In this document: one piece after another, positions 35,288-42,826 of the stretch | How the letters are laid out: every line of letters starts with the position of its first letter | Position numbering within the stretch: position 1 is the first letter of the stretch | Assembly: GCF_018918045.1 (NCBI RefSeq) | Contig: NZ_JAHLPU010000015.1 | Coordinates: 24,671 to 88,670, forward strand | From: Pseudoflavonifractor sp. MSJ-30 | Lineage (GTDB): Bacteria; Bacillota; Clostridia; Oscillospirales; Oscillospiraceae | Length of the DNA stretch: 64,000 bases | Reading direction: 5' to 3' | Position numbers and translations under genes: made by a program | Notes under the pieces: model-generated | The model's database searches: none | What the model was told of the DNA's origin: nothing | The model's input: only the letters and a program-made list of their open reading frames with translations

Positions 35288-35845
35288 ATGGAGGACAATG
35301 AGATTCTGGACCTGTATTTTGCCCGGTCGGAGCAGGCCATTGCTCAGACAGAGCGGAAATACGGGCCATACTGCTTTCATATTGCCAACCATATTCTATC
35401 CGATCCCTCGGACGCGGAGGAAAGCGTCAACGATACCTATTATGCCGCCTGGAAACTGATCCCGCCACGTCGGCCCCAACGGTTCGCCACCTTTCTCGGA
35501 AAACTCACCCGCAACCTCTCCATTGACCGCTGGCGGAAAAAAACCGCCGGAAAACGGGGCGGCGGCGAGACCCGGCTGGTGCTGGACGAGCTGGCGGAAT
35601 GTGTAGCAGGCAGCGAAAGCCCGGAAACGGATGTATTGCGCAAAGAGCTGTCCGCCGCCCTGAACCGCTTTCTGCGAAAGCTCCCTGAAAAAGGCCGCAC
35701 CATCTTTCTGCTCCGGTACTACTACGCCAACACCCAGGAGGAGATTGCCCAAAAAACAGGGCTGTCGTCCAATCAGGTAAAGTACATTCTGCAAAGGACC
35801 CGGAAGGACTTAGCCGGTATGCTCAAAAAGGAGGGCCTGCAATGA
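35288..35845 (+). CDS. ECF-type RNA polymerase sigma factor (cassette 3)
   Basis: Sigma factor of 185 residues. Region 2: SDPSDAEESVNDTYYAAWKL; linker IPPRRPQRFATFLGKLTRNL; region 4: LPEKGRTIFLLRYYYANTQE then the helix-turn-helix AQKTGLSSNQVKYILQRTRK. Upstream in-frame methionines exist, but AAAGGAGG and alignment with cassette 1 (MEDN start) set the ATG at 35288. 4-bp overlap with the next gene. Confidence 0.93.
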   Translation: MEDNEILDLYFARSEQAIAQTERKYGPYCFHIANHILSDPSDAEESVNDTYYAAWKLIPPRRPQRFATFLGKLTRNLSIDRWRKKTAGKRGGGETRLVLDELAECVAGSESPETDVLRKELSAALNRFLRKLPEKGRTIFLLRYYYANTQEEIAQKTGLSSNQVKYILQRTRKDLAGMLKKEGLQ

Positions 35846-37248
35846 CATCTTTTCAGCTTTTCAAGGGATTGAGCGGCGTAGATTCCGAATTGCTTATCCA
35901 GGCGGAACAGCAGGCGTTTCAGGAAGCGCCTGCCGCACGGAAACACCCCGCGAAAAAGATCTGGCTGATTGCGGCGATCATCGCGCTGGCTCTGCTGCTG
36001 GTTGGCTGCGCGGTGGCCTATGCCACAATTCTTTTCGGCAGTCCGGCGGATATGATCTCCGGCCTGTACGGTGAAAACACCGGATTCGACCGCGCCGACC
36101 CAACTGAAGTCAGCGATCCGGGTAAAATCGGCGGCAGCTGGACCGTCCCGGGATATGAAAAAAAGCCCGTGGAGGAAACGGTTGCCCAGGAGCTGGAAAA
36201 ATGGGTGTCCCCCGTGGGGAAGAGTATTTCCACTGACGGCTTTAAGCTGACCGTGGACGCCTACGTCTATGACAGCACCACCCAATGCGGCTTCATGACC
36301 ATGCTCCTGGAGCACGACAAGCCCATTCCGGAGGAATATCTTCTTCTGAATAACGACGGAGAGATCGGCGGGTTGAGCGGCCTTTACCTGAATTTCAATC
36401 AATATGGCCGCTGCTACCTGATCCCCGAAAAAACAACGCCTGCGCTTCTGGCGTTTACCTTCTATTTCCGGGCAGACATGACCGCAGGGACCAATCTGCT
36501 GGTCTCCTTTCCCGAACCTGTAGCATCCCGCCAGTTGGAGGCTGAACAGGCACGGGAGGCGGCGATCCCCGTCATTCGGGAGCGGCTGAAAAAAGAGCTG
36601 ACCCCGGAGCAGGCCGCCGAAAAAGTCCGGGAGCTGGGCTTCCCCGGAGGGTACACAGGCGAGTATGACGACTACTATTACCTCGCGGCCTCGGAATACG
36701 ACACCGCCCAGGACGACGAGCCCAGCCCCATGACGCAGGAATTACAGGCACTGGAAGCACAGCTGAAGCAGGAGCTGACTCCCGAGGAGGCCGAGCAGAA
36801 GCTGCGTTCCCTCTGGGGGGACGAGCTGGTCGAGGAGGCCTTTGCGGATCAGATGGAGAATGTTCCCATTTTTGCCTACAACATTCTGGCGGAAAGAGCC
36901 TATGAGCAGAACCATATGGACGAAATGCTCTGCGTCTCTCTCCCGGACAGCGGCAGTCTGCCCTGCAAAACCTTCGGTCAAGGGGCCGTCTATGTGAACT
37001 CTCTGTGTGTCCAAATCTCCCATTCCACGGTACCGGACGATGATCTGCGGTCCCTCGTTTTCCACATGACAGACGGCACTGACTTTGTGGTTGCAGACTC
37101 GCTGACGGACAATACCCTGTTCCGAAGAGTGATCGAGCACGGCGATTTGCTCTATATGCTCAACAGCGCCGTCAACATCGACAAGATCCAGTCTGTGGAA
37201 ATCCTATGCCGGCGGTCCGACGCGGTACTGGATGCGGATGCCCAGTAA
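35842..37248 (+). CDS. Membrane-bound putative anti-sigma factor (cassette 3)
   Basis: Protein of 468 residues. Cytosolic N-terminus with FKGLSGVDSELLIQAEQQ, transmembrane helix at residues ~40-61 (WLIAAIIALALLLVGCAVAY) and a long outer domain. Residues ~130-225 resemble the beta-rich sensor part of cassette 1. Two copies of a helical unit follow: LKKELTPEQAAEKVRELGF (~249-267) and LKQELTPEEAEQKLRSLWG (~308-326). Such an internal duplication is not present in the other two partners. Anti-sigma function is inferred from coupling. Confidence 0.72.
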   Translation: MTSFQLFKGLSGVDSELLIQAEQQAFQEAPAARKHPAKKIWLIAAIIALALLLVGCAVAYATILFGSPADMISGLYGENTGFDRADPTEVSDPGKIGGSWTVPGYEKKPVEETVAQELEKWVSPVGKSISTDGFKLTVDAYVYDSTTQCGFMTMLLEHDKPIPEEYLLLNNDGEIGGLSGLYLNFNQYGRCYLIPEKTTPALLAFTFYFRADMTAGTNLLVSFPEPVASRQLEAEQAREAAIPVIRERLKKELTPEQAAEKVRELGFPGGYTGEYDDYYYLAASEYDTAQDDEPSPMTQELQALEAQLKQELTPEEAEQKLRSLWGDELVEEAFADQMENVPIFAYNILAERAYEQNHMDEMLCVSLPDSGSLPCKTFGQGAVYVNSLCVQISHSTVPDDDLRSLVFHMTDGTDFVVADSLTDNTLFRRVIEHGDLLYMLNSAVNIDKIQSVEILCRRSDAVLDADAQ

Positions 37249-37371
37249 TGTTTCCGCAGAATCGTTAGCGAGCTTGCCCTTTAACAGCGTCTTACATCAG
37301 CACTCCAATATTCATTGCTTTCATTACCAGTATATGTACCGGCATAGAATGACGGAAAACAAATGCTTTTT

Positions 37372-37459
37372 CGCAGGGGGCGATGCCCACATCGCCCCGT
37401 GGGGTGCGTCTCCAGCGCGGTCAGAAAAAACGGACACGCCCATACCGTCGGCCCCTATG
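37372..37459. repeat. MITE-like element, copy D (degenerate)
   Basis: The left end (CGCAGGGGGCGATGCCCACA, palindromic) is well kept. The right end (complement begins CATAGGGGCCGACGG) is badly eroded and overlaps the stop codon of the ABC gene at 37455. About 88 bp, in the 206-bp gap between convergent genes. Confidence 0.5.
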
Positions 37460-39683
37460 ATTTCCTCTTCATAAGAAACTCCCCCATTCCGAGCCCCTCG
37501 CAGATATCCTCCCGGTGGGAGATCAGCAGGAGGCCGCCCTGCCGCTGACGCAGCTTTTCTTTTACGACCTCCGCAGCCTGCGCGTCCAGGTGGTTCATGG
37601 GTTCGTCCAGCAGAAGAAAGGGCGCATCCCGTAGGAACGCTCTGGTCAGCAAAATCTTTTTCCGCTCTCCCGGGGAGAGATTCCCGCCGCCGGGTTCGAC
37701 GGTGTACTCCAGCGTTTTCCCAAAGCCCATTTCTTCCAGCAGCGCTTCTGCCGCCGGACGCTTATCCTCCCCAAGGAACAGGTTTTCCCAAACCGCTCCG
37801 GAGAAAATCGCGCCGTTCTGCTCCTGCAGAGCGGTGCTTTTTCGTCTCTGCCCCACAGCCGCGCCGCCGCACACGATTCCCGACGATGGCTCGTACAGTC
37901 CCGCCAGGATGGACAGCAGCGTGGTCTTTCCGCTTCCGTTTTGGCCTGCAAGACGCACATTTTCCATACTTGTCATATGGAAATCAACGCCCGAGAGGAT
38001 ATTCTTTCCATCCTCCGAATAGGAAAAGCAGACATTTTCCGCATCCAAAGAGATCAAAGCCGGGGCTATACCTTTGCCGTCTTCAAATTCACCGTAAAAC
38101 ACGGAGATGCGATCCAGATACTTTGCTTCGTCATGCTTTTCGGTGATCCAGCCGCGGACATACGCAAAGCACCGGGTCAGCGAGGGAAGTATCAAAAAGC
38201 CTGTCAGCAGCATGCCGAGCTCCATTCTGCCCCGGGCAGCCTGGAATGTCCCCGCCAGCACAACGCAGAGCCGGGAGCCCTGACTGCTCAAAAAGTCCAG
38301 TGCCTCTACAAGGGCGTCCACGCGGCACTGGGCCTGTCCTGTTTTTTGCAGAAAAACGCGAAAACGTTTTTCCAGGCGGCTGACGAAAAAGCCATGCAGC
38401 GAGTAGCTTTTTGCGAAGTCTCTCGCACCGAAAAGCTCCTGCTCCAGCTGTTTCCGATCTTCACTATATTCCGATGCTTCCTTTTTGAGCCTTGTCCGAA
38501 TCCCGGCCATGCAGGCCGTACGGGCAAGCGGCAGCGCCGCCAACGCAAAAATCGTCAGCGCAAAAATCACCGGGCAGCCGCTGCGGAACAAAGCCGCAAT
38601 CACCCCCGCGCCGAAAACAGACAGCACCGGCTCTTCCTGTAGGCAGACTGCACACTGCTGTCTCGGAATGCCCAGGCGAACTTCACCGGAATCCGGCTCC
38701 TCCAGTCCCAGCAGGAGCCGCAGGAGCGTGCTCTTCCCGGAACCGTTGGGCCCATGCAGAAGAATCCGCTCCCCCTCCCGGATATCCAGGCTGGCACCTT
38801 GCAAAGCGGGTTTTCCATCGTAAGACTTCGTAACAGCATGGATACGGATAATCGATTGTCCGTCAGGCTCCGGCACATTTTCCACCCGCAATTTCAGACG
38901 CTTACAAGCCTCCTCGCTGTTGATCTGCTGAAGCCGCAGATCAAAAACAGTGCTGATAGAGGAAAACAGGCAGCCCGCCAGCACGATCAGGTACGGCGCG
39001 CGGCTCAGCTCCGCCTTTCCGCAAAGTATAAACAGCCCCACAACCAAATAGCTTCCATAGTTCAGAAGACTATCCACCGCATTGAACACGATATTCTCCA
39101 CCGTTCCGGTCTTCTCGGCCCGCTTCCCGGAGTCCACAATGGCCCGGTTGAGCTGATGGTACCGGGCCATGAACCAACGCTCCATACCGTAGGCCTTCAA
39201 GGTTCGAATGCTGCGGTAGCCCTCCAGCATCCAGTTGCAGTAGGCTTCCTCATCCGAATGGGTCTGCTCGTAGATTTGCCGCGCCCAGTTTTCGTACAGA
39301 AAGATGGGCAGCAATTGGATCAGATTCAGGAAAAAGAAAATCGACCCGATCAGCAGGTTCTCCATACACAGCAGCACCGTGGCGCAGAGGATCACAACGG
39401 CGCCGCTGATTGCTTTGGGCAGCGTATTCTGGAAAAAGGCGGCCAGTGTATTTGCGTCCCCGCCGAGCTTCCCCTGCATTTCCCCCGGCGTCCCCACGCT
39501 GACCCTTCGGTCAATGACGCATCGATAAAGAAATGTCCGGAATGCCTGGGTCTGACCCTCCCGCGTCAGCAGGTCAGACAGCAGCAGCGAGCACGCCAGC
39601 ACACAGCCATAACCGACAAGTTCACAGATAATTCCAATCGTTCCGGATTTTCGGAAAATGGGACTGAATTCTCTTATATCCAT
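37455..39683 (-). CDS. Fused double ABC exporter with truncated first NBD
   Basis: Protein of 742 residues that reads as two ABC half-exporters joined, but ~400 residues shorter than two full halves. Half 1: transmembrane segments at ~14-38, ~92-130 and ~210-245 (the region of helix 2, after residue 40, is missing), then an ATPase start with Walker A GPNGSGKST (~311) and Q-loop ending CLQEEPVLS (~355). There the signature, Walker B and H-loop are absent, and the text passes directly into a transmembrane segment of half 2 (VFGAGVIAALFRSGCPVIFA). Half 2 ends in a complete ATPase: AGQNGSGKTT, LQEQNGAIFSG, NLSPGERKKILLTRA, LLLDEPMNHLD, SHRED. In-frame deletions are the simplest explanation. It may be a relic or a working chimera. 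Confidence 0.8.
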   Translation of the reverse strand: MDIREFSPIFRKSGTIGIICELVGYGCVLACSLLLSDLLTREGQTQAFRTFLYRCVIDRRVSVGTPGEMQGKLGGDANTLAAFFQNTLPKAISGAVVILCATVLLCMENLLIGSIFFFLNLIQLLPIFLYENWARQIYEQTHSDEEAYCNWMLEGYRSIRTLKAYGMERWFMARYHQLNRAIVDSGKRAEKTGTVENIVFNAVDSLLNYGSYLVVGLFILCGKAELSRAPYLIVLAGCLFSSISTVFDLRLQQINSEEACKRLKLRVENVPEPDGQSIIRIHAVTKSYDGKPALQGASLDIREGERILLHGPNGSGKSTLLRLLLGLEEPDSGEVRLGIPRQQCAVCLQEEPVLSVFGAGVIAALFRSGCPVIFALTIFALAALPLARTACMAGIRTRLKKEASEYSEDRKQLEQELFGARDFAKSYSLHGFFVSRLEKRFRVFLQKTGQAQCRVDALVEALDFLSSQGSRLCVVLAGTFQAARGRMELGMLLTGFLILPSLTRCFAYVRGWITEKHDEAKYLDRISVFYGEFEDGKGIAPALISLDAENVCFSYSEDGKNILSGVDFHMTSMENVRLAGQNGSGKTTLLSILAGLYEPSSGIVCGGAAVGQRRKSTALQEQNGAIFSGAVWENLFLGEDKRPAAEALLEEMGFGKTLEYTVEPGGGNLSPGERKKILLTRAFLRDAPFLLLDEPMNHLDAQAAEVVKEKLRQRQGGLLLISHREDICEGLGMGEFLMKRKS

Positions 39684-39722
39684 GGTCTATTCCTCACTGT
39701 TAGATTCTCCTTTGCGGGAGCA

Positions 39723-39751
39723 ATTCTATCTTACTATATGGGTTCCTGTAA
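39723..39751 (-). promoter_or_regulatory. Candidate promoter of the fused ABC gene
   Basis: Minus strand: TTACAG (39751-39746), 17-bp spacer, TAGAAT (39728-39723), 39 bp before the ATG; GAGGAA serves as binding site. Confidence 0.5.
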
Positions 39752-39783
39752 GGAAATAACGCAGCGGTTGAGAATTTCTCTAT

Positions 39784-39960
39784 TTATGGTTGAGTAATCG
39801 GGCGTTCTTTATCGGACCCCTGATCTACAGCAACCACGCACTCCATCATACCCAGTACAAGCCGGTCTGCCAGCTTTGCCGGGATGATGACACACGCAGC
39901 TACATACAAAACGGGCAGGAAAGTCCCGTTCAATTGTGGTATTCGTATAGTTTTATGCAT
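39784..39960 (-). CDS. Possible 58-residue membrane peptide
   Basis: An open frame starting MHKTIRIPQLNGTFLPVLYV with one hydrophobic segment (residues ~13-38) and a polar C-terminus ending KERPITQP. It lies between the 142-residue membrane protein and the promoter of the ABC gene, on the same strand, so context allows a small exported or accessory peptide. Against it: no ribosome binding site is visible before the ATG and I recognise no family. The 317-bp gap (39684-40000) holds otherwise only the ABC promoter. Confidence 0.25.
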   Translation of the reverse strand: MHKTIRIPQLNGTFLPVLYVAACVIIPAKLADRLVLGMMECVVAVDQGSDKERPITQP

Positions 39961-40000
39961 AATGTGTGCAGTGTTCCCAGAGCCTTTTCCAGTTTCTATC

Positions 40001-40429
40001 TCAGCGCGGTACCTCCCATTTCCATGTCACGCCGCCGGTTTTCGCGTGCCTGGTCATGAGGAAAAAGAAAACAAAGATCGGAACGTCAAAGAAATTTCCC
40101 TTTCCATACACCAGCACCCGCAGAACAGGCAGGACAGAGGGGAACACCCCTGATAAGGCCCAGCACAGCATAGACGCAATGGGCCACAAAAAGCCCGCCC
40201 AATAGGCAATCGTCAGCCCTTTGGCCTGAGTGGCGAAGTACTTGCACTCCTGTGCGTACCCTATTAACAGAAACCGTTTCCACAGCGAGCGATTCCTGCG
40301 GTTCTTTTTGAGAAAAGTCCTGCTTTTTCCCAAATCATGGATGTGGGAGACCGCCGTTCCCAGGATGATTTGGGTGAAGAACGGAATCAGGAGCAGCGCA
40401 CAGAGCAGTTCTCCCGTGTCTGGTTTCAA
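40001..40429 (-). CDS. Small multi-pass membrane protein, unknown
   Basis: Protein of 142 residues with hydrophobic segments at ~8-28, ~72-92, ~94-112 and ~114-128 (FFDVPIFVFFFLMTRH). The start is a TTG with AGAGGGGGG 7 bp upstream, 20 bp after the stop of the beta-propeller-like gene. A basic segment (residues ~35-55, FLKKNRRNRSLWKRF) lies between the first two helices. No family recognised. By position it belongs to the same accessory unit as its upstream neighbours. Confidence 0.6.
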   Translation of the reverse strand: MKPDTGELLCALLLIPFFTQIILGTAVSHIHDLGKSRTFLKKNRRNRSLWKRFLLIGYAQECKYFATQAKGLTIAYWAGFLWPIASMLCWALSGVFPSVLPVLRVLVYGKGNFFDVPIFVFFFLMTRHAKTGGVTWKWEVPR

Positions 40430-40449
40430 AGTCGTGCCCCCCTCTACGC

Positions 40450-41397
40450 TTATTCCATCTCGTTCCTTTGTTTCGAAAAAAGGCCCGCGGTGGTGCCAAT
40501 CAGCAGTCTTCCGTCAAGCAATTCCGCACAGGTTGCCCCGGCGCAATGGGCTTCCAGAACCATTTTCCCATTTTGAAAATCATACACACCGGCCCAGTCC
40601 CGCTGGTCACAGGCAGCCAATATTCCCTGAACTTCATCCACCCAGCATATTCTCGGAAGCACCTGCTTTTTCGCTCCAACCGGGCCGTTTGTCCACATTG
40701 CCGGAAGGGTGACAGGCAGAGGTTTTCCCAGATTCAGGTGATCTCTCCCGGTAAGCGGATAGGCACTTGCCCTTGGCGGAGCAACGCTGCAGTCCGCCAG
40801 AAACAGATAGTTCCCGGAATAAAATCGCGGCTGCTGTGTGCTTTCTCCTTCATAAAGGATCGAACAGGCATCACCATTGATTCGATGAATTCTGTAGAGG
40901 AGCGTCCGGCCATCTCCCTTCGCCTGGTAAGACAGGAAGGTTACTCCCTGCTCCAACGTCCACACAAGCTGCGTAACAACGCAGTAGCAGTCCGGCAGCT
41001 GCCGCACAAACATTTTCTCCCCATTATAATCTACCTTGAGCAGAAACTGCTCTTCCAGGCTCTTTTTTCCCTGGGCAACACAAAGAATTTCATCCGTCCC
41101 CCGGATTTTGCAGCAGCGCATATCCCCGGAGGCCGCAATTTCCCGAGGCCTTGGAACAGCCCAAAGGAGCCGCTTCTGAGAGACGCGGAAGAAAAACAGC
41201 TTCTGCTCCCCCGTGTAGACCATCAGGGTATCGTCATCCGCAAACAGTCCGCCATGGACCCAGCGCAGACCGGTAATGTGATATACAAGCTCCAGACTGG
41301 CGCGGTCAAATACAGATATTCCGCTCCCAATGGCTGCAATATAACGGGAATTGTGGACAATTTTCCAACAGTTTCGTATGTTTCCGATTTTTTCCAT
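40450..41397 (-). CDS. Beta-propeller-like protein, unknown
   Basis: Soluble protein of 315 residues without signal peptide. It repeats a pattern of short beta strands ending in hydrophobic-aromatic pairs (YIAAIGSGISVFDRASLELV, TLMVYTGEQKLFFFRVSQKR, GVYDFQNGKMVLEA, LLIGTTAGLF), about six or seven times, as in WD40/YVTN-type beta-propellers. Such folds serve as binding scaffolds. It is in a minus-strand run of unfamiliar genes with lower GC. Function unknown. Confidence 0.65.
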   Translation of the reverse strand: MEKIGNIRNCWKIVHNSRYIAAIGSGISVFDRASLELVYHITGLRWVHGGLFADDDTLMVYTGEQKLFFFRVSQKRLLWAVPRPREIAASGDMRCCKIRGTDEILCVAQGKKSLEEQFLLKVDYNGEKMFVRQLPDCYCVVTQLVWTLEQGVTFLSYQAKGDGRTLLYRIHRINGDACSILYEGESTQQPRFYSGNYLFLADCSVAPPRASAYPLTGRDHLNLGKPLPVTLPAMWTNGPVGAKKQVLPRICWVDEVQGILAACDQRDWAGVYDFQNGKMVLEAHCAGATCAELLDGRLLIGTTAGLFSKQRNEME

Positions 41398-41456
41398 GTT
41401 CTATCACCAATTACCCGATTCTAAAATAGAATTCCATATTTGCGGAAAAGAGGCAA

Positions 41457-42080
41457 TCAAAAGCACTTATGCATGGTATATTCAATTGTCTCTGCGCAAA
41501 AAGTGTGGCATTCCTGTTCTCCTCTTTGCATCAATCGGCGGACATTCTCCGCTTCCCGCATATAATGTCCCCGCACCGTTTCCGTCAAGAATGTAGTGCT
41601 CCGGAGGACACGCGGATATTCATCAAGAACCAGCAGGAGTTTCGAAAAGTCCCCTATATATAGATAACTAAACAGCTCCAGCCTGAAAATGTATACGGCT
41701 GGGCACAGCAAATACCGCTTTTCCTCTACGGCATCCACCAATTGTTCAGGCGCTGCGGCCCTTTGAAAGAACGGGAAAACTCTGTTTCCCAATTCCTCGC
41801 ACAGGGCTTCACACCATTTTTCTATTTCCTTGTCTGACGCGTCTCGTGGCAGCAGCGGAAGCGCGCTGATTCGTTTCCCATAGGTGTAATAGCGGTGTTC
41901 ACAGGGAATATAGAGCGGCATCACGAAGAAAGTCGCATAAATCAAGCTGCTCGGCATATCAAATTGAATGCAGTATGCAATATCATTTTGAATTCTATAA
42001 AAGCATTTCCTAGAGAATTGATAGTCATGGTTTTTCATGTACAGACGGAGACGATTCGTGATCTTCTGGATAGTGGTCAT
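41457..42080 (-). CDS. Unrecognised 207-residue protein
   Basis: The likely start is the ATG at 42080 with GGGGGGAG before it. The N-terminal half has a pattern KNHDYQFSRKCFYRIQNDIA then IQFDMP, which faintly recalls DUF4304-type proteins (a gene family often near toxin immunity genes), but I cannot confirm this. The C-terminal half is helical (EYPRVLRSTTFLTETVRGHY, REAENVRRLMQRGEQE). No signal peptide or membrane helix apart from a hydrophobic stretch near residue 45. It stands between the propeller gene and a frameshifted membrane protein. Confidence 0.6.
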   Translation of the reverse strand: MTTIQKITNRLRLYMKNHDYQFSRKCFYRIQNDIAYCIQFDMPSSLIYATFFVMPLYIPCEHRYYTYGKRISALPLLPRDASDKEIEKWCEALCEELGNRVFPFFQRAAAPEQLVDAVEEKRYLLCPAVYIFRLELFSYLYIGDFSKLLLVLDEYPRVLRSTTFLTETVRGHYMREAENVRRLMQRGEQECHTFCAETIEYTMHKCF

Positions 42081-42091
42081 AAACTCCCCCC

Positions 42092-42690
42092 TTAAATATT
42101 GAGTTCCTCTTTCTTTACCAGCAGCGCCGCAAGCCGGGGATGTTTTTCCGCGTGGTTCAATATGTGGAAGGCAAATGCCACAAAGCACCAGTAGCAAACC
42201 ACTGCCGCCCAGCATATCAGCACACCATCCGCGTTTTCCGGGCTGCACGGCACTTCCAGCGAACACCATTCTACAATGCTCCACACCGCCAGTGCCGTCA
42301 GCGCCACGCCGGGCAGACACATGAGAACGGCCTTCGGCACAGAAAAGTGTCCTCGTCGTAGCGGATACGGATGGAATAATAGGCCAAAACGCAGACAATT
42401 GACAGCAATCCCGCAGAAATGGCAATTACACTCCATAGCATTCTGCATTGAAAAAGGGAAAGAAACACGGTCAGACCCAGGCAGAAAGCGCCGCCGATCG
42501 TGCCGGCCCAAAACAGCGCCCGTGGCATGCGCACACTATCGGAGCGCACTCCATCCGTGGTCGAAAAAGCATACAGAAGCACATTGACCAATACGGGAAC
42601 AAGCCCCGCAGCAATCAGCACCTGCGACAGCGGCATTCCAATGCATACCCTTTTCACTCTGCTGCCATAAGAATACAACACCTCAGCCAT
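42092..42690 (-). pseudogene. Frameshifted multi-pass membrane protein
   Basis: Two overlapping frames make one protein. The first (from the ATG at 42690) has helices LSQVLIAAGLVPVLVNVLLY, ALFWAGTIGGAFCLGLTVFL and WSVIAISAGLLSIVCVLAYY, then reads RIRYDEDTF. The second frame continues SVPKAVLMCLPGVALTALAV, another helix pair and the C-terminus KKEELNI. Restoring one T in the TTTT run (plus strand AAAA, 42343-42346) joins them to ~200 residues. It is either a true frameshift mutation, phase variation at a short homopolymer, or a sequencing error. Function unknown. Confidence 0.7.
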
Positions 42691-42775
42691 ATTTTCAATA
42701 TATATTTCACCCCGGTCAGGGATGCTGTTTCGCTCCTGTTTGGGGGTATCTTACGCCTATTTTGCTTTTCCCCAT

Positions 42776-42818
42776 GAAAAATCCCCCGTTTCTCCCATGA
42801 CGGCAGAAACGGGGGATT
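42776..42818 (-). terminator. Terminator of the M18 aminopeptidase gene
   Basis: Minus strand: ATCCCCCGTTTCT, 14-nt loop, AGAAACGGGGGAT running into TTTTT; immediately after the stop at 42827. Confidence 0.9.
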
Positions 42819-42826
42819 CTGAAATT

